Shown here piece after piece: positions 1 through 6,507 of a DNA stretch of 16,185 nt; the first letter of the stretch is position 1, and the number at the start of each line of letters is the position of its first letter. Under the pieces are notes generated by a model that did not search any database, was not told where the DNA came from, and was given only the letters and a program-made list of their open reading frames with translations. Source of the stretch: Helicobacteraceae bacterium (lineage in GTDB: Bacteria; Campylobacterota; Campylobacteria; Campylobacterales; Sulfurimonadaceae); assembly GCA_027084065.1 (NCBI GenBank), contig JALWLR010000152.1, positions 1 to 16,185 on the forward strand, written 5' to 3'. The translations under genes were made by a program, and so were the position numbers.

Positions 1-1106
1 TGGCGGGGCGAGGGGTCGACATCAAGGTAAATGACGAGGTCAAAGAGCTTGGAGGATTGTATATTATAGGTACGGAGCGTCATGAAAACCGACGTATTGA
101 CAATCAGCTGCGTGGACGTAGCGGACGTCAGGGGGATCCGGGAACGAGCCAGTTCTATCTCTCTTTGGAAGACAATCTGCTTCGTATTTTCGGCTCGGAT
201 AAAATCAAATCTATCATGGAGCGTTTGGGTGTCGAAGATGGCGAGTACATCGAATCGAAGATGGTTTCGCGAGCGGTGGAAAAAGCGCAGAAAAAAGTGG
301 AAACGATGCACTTTGAAGGGCGGAAGCATATTGTCGAATATGATGACGTAGCTAACGAGCAAAGAAAGATCATCTATAAGTTCAGAAATGAACTGCTCGA
401 TCCAAACTTCGATATTTCCGCGAAAATAGAGCAAAACAGAGAGGAGTATATGCCTTCACTCCTTGCCAAAGCGGATATTTACGAAGGGATGTCTTTAGAA
501 GAGTTCAATTTGGAAAAACTCTCCAAACTGCTTTTAGAAGAGCTCGGTATGGAAGTTTCTACAGAGGAACTTGCAGGGAAAGAGTATGATGAACTTCTTG
601 AGTATCTTATAGAAAAAGCGAAAAAAGAGTATGAGGAGAAGATGAGTCTCATCGATGAGGAGACACGCAAAGAGATAGAGCGTGAACTCTACTTAAAAGA
701 GCTTGATGAGAGCTGGAGAGAGCATCTATACCAAATGGATAACATGAAAACAGGTATAAGACTACGAGCATACAATCAAAAAGATCCGCTTGTTGAGTAC
801 AAAAAAGAGTCTTACAATCTTTTTACCGAACTTATTAACGATCTTAAAGCCAACATCATTAAAACACTCCATATGATTCGCTTCCAGTTTGAAACACCTG
901 AAGAAGAAGCACAAAAACTGGCGCAAAAGCTTGAAATGGAGCGACGGCAAGAGGAGATGCAGCGTAGTTTGAATCTTGAAGAGGAGGAGTCTGAAACAAA
1001 AAAGAAGAAGCCGGCAAGAAACGACCCATGTCCGTGCGGAAGCGGTAAAAAGTACAAACAATGCTGCGGTAAAAGTGGTCCGAAAAAAGGTGTGTTTGCA
1101 TCTTGA
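1..1106 (+). CDS. secA: SecA preprotein translocase ATPase, C-terminal part (5' truncated by window edge)
   Basis: This is the last 367 residues of SecA, the cytosolic motor that pushes unfolded preproteins through SecYEG. The reading frame is open from base 3, and the natural start lies outside the window. The first visible residues are AGRGVDI, followed by the second nucleotide-binding domain signature GTERHENRRIDNQLRGRSGR and the YLSLEDNLLRIFG segment. The helical scaffold/wing region follows. The gene ends in a charged linker and a SEC-C zinc motif, with cysteine codons at 1029, 1035, 1062 and 1065 (CPCGSG...QCCG), the usual binding site for SecB and phospholipid. Bacterial SecA is about 850-900 residues, so roughly the N-terminal 60% is missing. 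The TGA stop overlaps the TTG start of the downstream permease. An apparent TTG start at 57 is internal to SecA and is not real. Confidence 0.97.
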   Translation, partial: AGRGVDIKVNDEVKELGGLYIIGTERHENRRIDNQLRGRSGRQGDPGTSQFYLSLEDNLLRIFGSDKIKSIMERLGVEDGEYIESKMVSRAVEKAQKKVETMHFEGRKHIVEYDDVANEQRKIIYKFRNELLDPNFDISAKIEQNREEYMPSLLAKADIYEGMSLEEFNLEKLSKLLLEELGMEVSTEELAGKEYDELLEYLIEKAKKEYEEKMSLIDEETRKEIERELYLKELDESWREHLYQMDNMKTGIRLRAYNQKDPLVEYKKESYNLFTELINDLKANIIKTLHMIRFQFETPEEEAQKLAQKLEMERRQEEMQRSLNLEEEESETKKKKPARNDPCPCGSGKKYKQCCGKSGPKKGVFAS

Positions 1107-2308
1107 AACAAAATGTAGTGAACTACCTTGTCAAGCGCTTTTTGCGCTTTGACAAAGAGCAGCCTTTCATTTTTCTCTCAGCACTGCTTGCTTATTTGGG
1201 GATATTGCTCGGTGTGATGGTACTCATAATTGCGATGGCACTTATGAACGGGTTTGATAATGAATTTAAAAAAAAGCTCACTATTATGAACTATCCGCTT
1301 ACTATCATGCCAAAATTTTATGGAGCTGTAAATAAAGAGCTTCTTGAAAAACTTCGATACGAATTCCCGACACTCTCCTTTAGTCCATATGTCGTTTCAT
1401 CCGTAATAACTCGTAAAAACGACCTTTTAGAAGGGGGCTATATATTTGGTGTTGATTTTGAACAAGAGGTCAAAGTCAACAGTGTCATAGCCAAAGCTCT
1501 GCAACAAAACAAAAAAATCGGAAAGTTCGAAGTTGTTATCGGCAAGAGTCTTAAAGAGGAGTTCGACATCCATCCAAACGACAAAGTGATGTATATCTTT
1601 ACACAGGTCAATCCAACTGGATTTTCAGTCACTCCACTTATAAAGCGCTTCCGTGTCAAAGCGGTTTTCAACTCTGGACTGCTTGCTTATGATAAAGCTT
1701 ACAGTTACACGACTATAGAGTCGATGCAACGAATATTGTCAATGCCAAGAGACCAATTCAGTGGCATACACATCTTCTCTCCCAATCCACAGCAAGACAT
1801 CAAAAAAATTGCAATGACTTTGCCGGAAAGCGTAGCTATAAAAGGGTGGTGGCAGGACAACCTGAACTTCTTTGCTGCACTCAAGATGGAAAAGACATCG
1901 CTTTTTATAGTGCTTATGCTCATAATATTGATCGCTTCGATTAATATTATTTCCTCTTTGCTTATGACGGTTATGAATCGTCGAAGTGAAATAGCTCTTT
2001 TACTCTCTTTGGGAGCGACCAAGAAGGAGATCAAAGCAGTATTTTTAAAACTTGGGATAGTTATCGGTGTTGCCGGAATCGTTTCTGGGGCTATATTAGG
2101 ACTTTTTAGTATTTGGGTGCTTGGAACGTTTGATATAGTACATCTTCCAAAAGATGTCTACCCGACAACTACACTACCGCTTGATTTGAGTGTGTTGGAC
2201 TTCTTTTTAATTATTGCCGGAGCTTTTGTCATAGTTATTCTCTCCTCTTTTTATCCTGCGAAAAAAGCGAGCGAAGTAGATGTTCTCACAGTGTTGAGGA
2301 ACGAATAA
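1103..2308 (+). CDS. LolC/LolE-family lipoprotein-releasing ABC permease
   Basis: A 401-residue inner-membrane permease of the LolC/LolE (FtsX/MacB-type) family, which with the LolD ATPase extracts lipoproteins from the inner membrane for transfer to the outer membrane. Four membrane segments are visible at about residues 22-48, 265-290, 315-340 and 365-385, with a large periplasmic domain between the first two. Family landmarks are the N-terminal LGILLGVMVLIIAMALMNGF stretch, MNRRSEIALLLSLGA before TM3, and YPAKKASEVDVLTVLR at the C-terminus. The start is a TTG overlapping the secA TGA. The next in-frame Met is residue 39, inside TM1, so the TTG is needed to make the first membrane segment. 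An AG-rich stretch (1083-1090) may serve as ribosome binding site. No lolD-like ATPase gene is adjacent. The sequence does not say whether it is LolC, LolE or a single LolF-like subunit. Confidence 0.9.
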   Translation: MKQNVVNYLVKRFLRFDKEQPFIFLSALLAYLGILLGVMVLIIAMALMNGFDNEFKKKLTIMNYPLTIMPKFYGAVNKELLEKLRYEFPTLSFSPYVVSSVITRKNDLLEGGYIFGVDFEQEVKVNSVIAKALQQNKKIGKFEVVIGKSLKEEFDIHPNDKVMYIFTQVNPTGFSVTPLIKRFRVKAVFNSGLLAYDKAYSYTTIESMQRILSMPRDQFSGIHIFSPNPQQDIKKIAMTLPESVAIKGWWQDNLNFFAALKMEKTSLFIVLMLIILIASINIISSLLMTVMNRRSEIALLLSLGATKKEIKAVFLKLGIVIGVAGIVSGAILGLFSIWVLGTFDIVHLPKDVYPTTTLPLDLSVLDFFLIIAGAFVIVILSSFYPAKKASEVDVLTVLRNE

Positions 2309-2313
2309 AAGCT

Positions 2314-5300
2314 TTAATCAGAGTTGTTGTTTTCTTTGTCGAGACCAAGCAGATGTACAGGGTAAAGCAGGGTTCGCTTTATGATATTAAGCGGTGCGAT
2401 GGCAATGTCTTTTGCCAGCATCGTACTGACTTTTGGATCTTCTAGTTTTCCTTCTATTTTAAGTGTCGTTGAAATTGTTTTTCCATCAAAAAGTATATAA
2501 CCGACTACCGGCACTTTAGAAGCTTGTTCTGCCAAGTGTGTTTTTAGCTGTAGAATCAGGTTTACAAAGTCCTGTTTGTAGCTAACCTTTCCTTTGCCTA
2601 CAATGTCGATTTGCATAGAGTGCAAATTGATATTGTCAAAATGGAAAATATCTTTTTCATAGTGAAAAGAAGCATACGCTTTTTTTACATATAAACCTTC
2701 TGTTGAGTATGAAGGCAAGGAGAATGTTATAAGAGAGGGTATCGTGTCTATGAAAGCAAGAATATTGTTGAGGATTTTAAAATCTAGTATCGTGGTATCT
2801 GTTATTTCAAAAATTCCGTCATACTTTTCTAACGTGCCTATTATATTGAAATCGAGCTTGCCTCCTTTGAATTTCGACTGAAAAAATAGGTTATCCATAA
2901 ATTCATCGTTAAATCCACTGCCGTAAAGATAGAATTTGTCTCCTTTATATCGAAAACCGGCATGTCCCTCTTCATAAGCGAGCTGTGCGGTCGTGACTCC
3001 GACAATGTTTTGCAACTCCAAGCTCTCAAAAAGTACACGTCGAGCTTTGCTTAGGTATAAATAACCGTTTTGCAGGTGTGCATAAAAAGAGAAAGGTAGA
3101 GGAGGTGTTTTTTTCTTTTTTTGTTGTTTCCATACCTGTATAAACGATTCAAGTCCATCTAGATGAATACCTATATCGGAAGCATCGAGTTCGAGTTTAT
3201 TGTTTTTGTATTTGATTTCAATATTATCGTTTATGGTTATTTTACTTTTTTGAGGCTCAATGAAACCTTTGATATTGTATGTGTCAATCTTTTTTTCCTC
3301 TTTAATCAATAAAGCAAAATCAGATAGAAGCTTACCTTCTAAGATCCATTTATTGCTGTTTTTGTTGATAAAAAGTTCTCCTTTTTGGAGTTTTATTTTT
3401 TGTAAGAGTTGAGAATAGGGAAGCAGCTTGTGTAAAGCGAAAAACTTTAAAGAGCTGTTATCATCTATGTTTACGATAGTTGCAAGTTTATCTGATTTTA
3501 TTTTTATTCCATTCTTTTTAAGTAGAGTAAATTTCAACGGTTTATCATTTTGAAAGAGTGTTTCATTTTGAGTTAATTGTAGTTTGCTGTTTTTTAAAAG
3601 CAAGAATCCCCGCTCTTTTTGCATATCGTAATAAAAGTCGAATGTACAGTTAAGTCTGTTTTTGATAGTCAATATTAAGTTATTTATATTGAGTTGTTGA
3701 TTTGCATAAGTTAGAAGTATTTTCTCTATCATCAGTTCTAACGAGCCGATTTCAAAACGGGCTCTTTTGTCGGTTGTAATCGTCGTTTTGTTTTTTGTTG
3801 CATGTAGATGCATATAAAGATCCGATTGTGCAAGGAGGAAATCCGAAAATTTCAATTTAACTATGTCTATATCGAGATCGGCATTTTTAGCTGCGGCATC
3901 GATGGTTCCGGATACATAAGCTTTTAGTTTTTCTTCAATATTGAGTTGGGTTACGGGTAGAAGCAGTTTTTTCATTCGGTTGTTGTAGGCAAGCTTCATT
4001 GCATCGACGGTTATAGTTGTTTTGTTTTGTAGATTCCATTTTGTCAAAGGCAACATAATCGTATCGACTTTGGTTTTGTTTATATAGTAAACTATATGTG
4101 GCTTTTTTGTTTGCAAAGAGAGAACTTTGTTGGGCAGTTCTACATGTAGAGGATATATATCGATCACGCCAGTGTGTTTTCCAAGATGCAAATCTGCATA
4201 AAGGTTTGCTGCAATATTATTTTTATAATGGAGTTCCATTTTCTTTATTTGAACATCAGTATCATGTAAAGATACAAGTAAGTCCTTTACATTCCAATCA
4301 AGATCCAAATAGTGAAAAACGCTATTGTTACTTTCAAATTTTCCTATAGCATTTACTTGCATGTTGCTAAGTGCTATTTGTAGTTTTAAATCTGTTTTGA
4401 TAAAACCGCTTGTTTGCACAAAAGGCATTTCAATGCCGTATACGGAGAGAATATGCACAATGTTTTTATCGACTCTACCGTGATCGAATCGTAAAAAGAG
4501 TGTCAAAGGAATTTCTTTTGAGAGAAAGTCGATGCTTAAATAGCTGTTTTGAAGATCGTATCCATACTCTTTTGCATTGTGAGGACGGATGAAAAACAGC
4601 CCTTTGTGAAATTTCAATGCGACATGGTCTGCTTTTACGGGAGCAATTTTTGGGTTATAGGTATAGGTAACATCATACACTTTTGCATCTACATCAATAG
4701 TACGTATCGAGTTTTTCAAATCGTTTAAATCAATGCTTCCTTGAAATTTTGTTATTTCTGCATGTGAGCAACTATAGGCATCTGCAGCCCAGTATTCTAT
4801 GCTTTTTGGTAAATGTAAACGGCGGACAATCTTTTTTGGATCTTGTACGGGAGAGAGAAAATTGCTTGTAAAAGTCAGTTTGTCTTTTTGCAATGTAGCA
4901 TCAAAATTAAAAAAAGCTTCATCCAACATAGCAATATCCAAATTTATCTTAATGTTTTCATTTGGCTTTTCAAATAATATATAACCGCTTGCCTTCATAT
5001 CATAAGGAGAATAGGTCAGAGATCTTACATGCAAATAGATATTTTCTTTGTCGATGAAAATATCGCTTGTAAGGTTGAGACCATTTGTCGTTAATTTCAA
5101 ATAGCCGTTTTGGTTTTGCATGTAGCGTATGGATGCGTTTATGTTTCGAAAGTGCAAATCTTCTATTTCAACGCTTTTGCAATATTGGGGAATATCGGTA
5201 AGCATTCCAAGAAGAGTAAGACTCTTTGTTTCGTTTTTTTTATTTACAGGCGTATTGTTGAGAATCTCGGCCTTTTTTAAAGAGATTATGAGCTTGTCAT

Positions 5301-5475
5301 CCCATTTAATGTATAATTCTTCGATATTAACAAAAGGGAGATGTAGTCTCTCTATATGGATACCGTGAACCAGTGAGAAAAAAAGAAACACAAAGAGGAT
5401 AAGCAGAAGTATGAAAAAAGCAACGATCTTGGAGTATATAGTCGATATAATATTGATTATTACACTGTCGTTCAT
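2314..5475 (-). CDS. AsmA/YhdP-like large envelope protein (bridge-like lipid transfer superfamily)
   Basis: A 1053-residue protein with one N-terminal membrane anchor (about residues 15-38, IVAFFILLLILFVFLFFSLV). It continues as a long, beta-rich periplasmic region of alternating hydrophobic residues. The C-terminal 100 residues (VGKGKVSYKQDFVNLILQLK ... DGKTISTTLKIEGKLEDPKV ... LNIIKRTLLYPVHLLG) resemble the AsmA-like C-terminal domain of YhdP/TamB/AsmA proteins, which are thought to move phospholipid between inner and outer membranes. That role is family knowledge and is not shown here. The start at 5475 is preceded by TAGG at a reasonable distance. Later starts would lose the anchor, so the 65-bp overlap with mltG appears genuine. 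The gene is more AT-rich than its neighbours: bases 3481-3540 hold 15 G/C of 60. It ends 5 bp from the permease stop on the opposite strand. Confidence 0.8.
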   Translation of the reverse strand: MNDSVIINIISTIYSKIVAFFILLLILFVFLFFSLVHGIHIERLHLPFVNIEELYIKWDDKLIISLKKAEILNNTPVNKKNETKSLTLLGMLTDIPQYCKSVEIEDLHFRNINASIRYMQNQNGYLKLTTNGLNLTSDIFIDKENIYLHVRSLTYSPYDMKASGYILFEKPNENIKINLDIAMLDEAFFNFDATLQKDKLTFTSNFLSPVQDPKKIVRRLHLPKSIEYWAADAYSCSHAEITKFQGSIDLNDLKNSIRTIDVDAKVYDVTYTYNPKIAPVKADHVALKFHKGLFFIRPHNAKEYGYDLQNSYLSIDFLSKEIPLTLFLRFDHGRVDKNIVHILSVYGIEMPFVQTSGFIKTDLKLQIALSNMQVNAIGKFESNNSVFHYLDLDWNVKDLLVSLHDTDVQIKKMELHYKNNIAANLYADLHLGKHTGVIDIYPLHVELPNKVLSLQTKKPHIVYYINKTKVDTIMLPLTKWNLQNKTTITVDAMKLAYNNRMKKLLLPVTQLNIEEKLKAYVSGTIDAAAKNADLDIDIVKLKFSDFLLAQSDLYMHLHATKNKTTITTDKRARFEIGSLELMIEKILLTYANQQLNINNLILTIKNRLNCTFDFYYDMQKERGFLLLKNSKLQLTQNETLFQNDKPLKFTLLKKNGIKIKSDKLATIVNIDDNSSLKFFALHKLLPYSQLLQKIKLQKGELFINKNSNKWILEGKLLSDFALLIKEEKKIDTYNIKGFIEPQKSKITINDNIEIKYKNNKLELDASDIGIHLDGLESFIQVWKQQKKKKTPPLPFSFYAHLQNGYLYLSKARRVLFESLELQNIVGVTTAQLAYEEGHAGFRYKGDKFYLYGSGFNDEFMDNLFFQSKFKGGKLDFNIIGTLEKYDGIFEITDTTILDFKILNNILAFIDTIPSLITFSLPSYSTEGLYVKKAYASFHYEKDIFHFDNINLHSMQIDIVGKGKVSYKQDFVNLILQLKTHLAEQASKVPVVGYILFDGKTISTTLKIEGKLEDPKVSTMLAKDIAIAPLNIIKRTLLYPVHLLGLDKENNNSD
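5312..5317 (+). promoter_or_regulatory. Candidate -10 box for mltG
   Basis: A perfect TATAAT lies 94 bases before the mltG ATG, inside the oppositely oriented AsmA-like coding sequence. Transcription would start near 5324 and give an 85-90 base leader. Campylobacterota sigma-70 promoters usually lack a clear -35, and none is evident here. The call rests on the hexamer and its position only. Confidence 0.5.
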
Positions 5476-6349
5476 CTATTACCTAAATATGGTTGTTCAC
5501 ACCAACGAAGTTGTCTATATACCCAAAGGTTCTATAAACAAAATTATAACACATCTTCAAGCGAAAAAATATGATGTGGGAAAACTTGACTCTCTCTTGC
5601 TCAGATTCATAGGTAATCCGCAAAGCGGATGGATATTCATAGGAACTAAAGAGCTGCGTCGGGGCGATTTTTTATATAAACTTACACATGCAAAAGCACC
5701 GATGGTAGACATTACGCTTATTCCCGGCGAAACGACATATGTTTTTATGCAAGAAATAGCCAAAAAACTAGGGCTTAGCCATGCAAAGCTGATGAACTAT
5801 TTTTATCAAGAAGCGCCTTATAAAGAGGGGGTGCTCGTTCCTGATACCTACAAGATTCCTTACGGCATCCAAGAAAAAACACTGGTGTTGCTCTTGCTTA
5901 AAAAATCGCAAAAGGAGATGAAAGATTTTGCGATGAAAGTATTTGGAGTGTTTGATGAAAGAAAATGGCGCAGATTCGTTACCATGGCTTCCATTATTCA
6001 AAAAGAGGCTGCCAATAAAGAGGAGATGCCTATAATTGCATCGGTCATTTACAACAGGTTACGTAAAAAAATGAAACTGCAGATGGACGGCTCTTTAAAC
6101 TATGGAAAATACTCCCATACAAAAATTACCGCCTCGCGTCTACGTCACGATAGTAGTCGTTACAATACCTATCTTTATAGAGGTTTACCGCCGTATCCTG
6201 TATGCAACCCCGGATTCGATGCCATTAAAGCGGCGATTTTTCCAAAACGTACAAACTATCTTTACTTCGTCAAAGGTAAAGACAACAAGCATCTCTTTAG
6301 CTCTACATTTCAAAAACACAAAAAGAATGTTACTTTAAGTAACAAGTAA
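5411..6349 (+). CDS. mltG: Endolytic murein transglycosylase MltG (YceG family)
   Basis: A 312-residue inner-membrane enzyme that cleaves nascent glycan strands and helps set peptidoglycan strand length. Residues 10-29 form an N-terminal membrane anchor. A LysM-like region around residues 100-120 (LIPGETTYVFMQEIAKKLGL) and VLVPDTYKIPYG (141-152) follow. The catalytic core is MASIIQKEA with the expected catalytic Glu at residue 199. Next come SVIYNRLRKKMKLQMDGSLN and RGLPPYPVCNPGFDAIKAA, typical of YceG. Length fits the family. The ATG at 5411 has AGAGG (5394-5398) upstream. The next Met (residue 27) would remove the anchor, so the overlap with the divergent AsmA-like gene is kept. It may be monocistronic: idh begins 158 bases downstream with its own signals. 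Confidence 0.93.
   Translation: MKKATILEYIVDIILIITLSFIYYLNMVVHTNEVVYIPKGSINKIITHLQAKKYDVGKLDSLLLRFIGNPQSGWIFIGTKELRRGDFLYKLTHAKAPMVDITLIPGETTYVFMQEIAKKLGLSHAKLMNYFYQEAPYKEGVLVPDTYKIPYGIQEKTLVLLLLKKSQKEMKDFAMKVFGVFDERKWRRFVTMASIIQKEAANKEEMPIIASVIYNRLRKKMKLQMDGSLNYGKYSHTKITASRLRHDSSRYNTYLYRGLPPYPVCNPGFDAIKAAIFPKRTNYLYFVKGKDNKHLFSSTFQKHKKNVTLSNK
5543..5548 (-). promoter_or_regulatory. Candidate extended -10 box for the AsmA-like gene
   Basis: Read on the minus strand the bases are TGTTATAAT (5551 to 5543), a perfect -10 hexamer with a TGn extension. It lies within the mltG coding sequence. Transcription would begin near 5536 and give a leader of about 60 bases before the ATG at 5475. No clear -35 is visible. 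The prediction is from pattern only. Confidence 0.5.
6328..6344. repeat. 17-bp perfect palindrome at the end of mltG
   Basis: TGTTACTTTAAGTAACA has 8-bp arms around a central T. It overlaps the last codons of mltG and sits about 100-115 bases upstream of the proposed idh -10. It has the shape of a dimeric-regulator operator or a short hairpin. There is no T-run after it, so it is not a standard terminator. Further GTTAC motifs occur at 6371 and 6429. Confidence 0.45.
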
Positions 6350-6373
6350 AACTCTTCAGACTCTTTTAGAGTT
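6350..6373 (+). other. Weak hairpin after mltG
   Basis: AACTCT (6350-6355) can pair with AGAGTT (6368-6373), or alternatively ACTCT (6360-6364) with AGAGT (6368-6372). The structure follows the mltG stop codon directly and might slow or end transcription. The absence of a following T-run makes it a poor intrinsic terminator. Confidence 0.25.
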
Positions 6374-6441
6374 ACCAATTGAAACATTCATAAAAAAAGC
6401 TATGGGAGATTTTTCATTCATTGATGTTGTTACACTTAAAT

Positions 6442-6464
6442 TGATATTATACATATTGTAAAAT
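6442..6464 (+). promoter_or_regulatory. Candidate idh promoter
   Basis: Two overlapping possibilities are visible. TGATATTAT (6442-6450) is an extended -10 with one mismatch, predicting a start near 6457. TAAAAT (6459-6464) predicts a start near 6471, which would place the following hairpin at the very 5' end of the mRNA. The surroundings are AT-rich and I see no convincing -35. Confidence 0.4.
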
Positions 6465-6471
6465 AAACTTT

Positions 6472-6493
6472 GCTCTGAGGCGAAACTCAGAGC
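6472..6493 (+). promoter_or_regulatory. Perfect 8-bp hairpin in the idh 5' leader
   Basis: GCTCTGAG (6472-6479) and CTCAGAGC (6486-6493) form an uninterrupted 8-bp stem around the loop GCGAAA. Only a few bases separate the stem from the idh ribosome binding site (AAGGA, 6498-6502). It is G/C-richer than its AT-rich surroundings. It may protect the 5' end of the message or set ribosome access. A terminator role is unlikely because no T-run follows. Confidence 0.6.
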
Positions 6494-6507
6494 CAAAAAG
6501 GATGACA

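Noticed and set aside
57..62. TTG at 57 as a separate gene start
   Set aside because: The frame is open upstream to base 3 and encodes contiguous conserved SecA sequence, so the TTG is an internal Leu codon.
812..1111. Minus-strand open frames over the secA tail
   Set aside because: They read the charged SecA linker and zinc tail in reverse, giving Phe/Ser/Cys-rich strings without features.
6472..6493. Possible intrinsic terminator before idh
   Set aside because: The stem is followed by CAAAAAGG rather than Ts on the plus strand. On the minus strand the following bases are not a clean T-run, and no minus-strand gene ends there.
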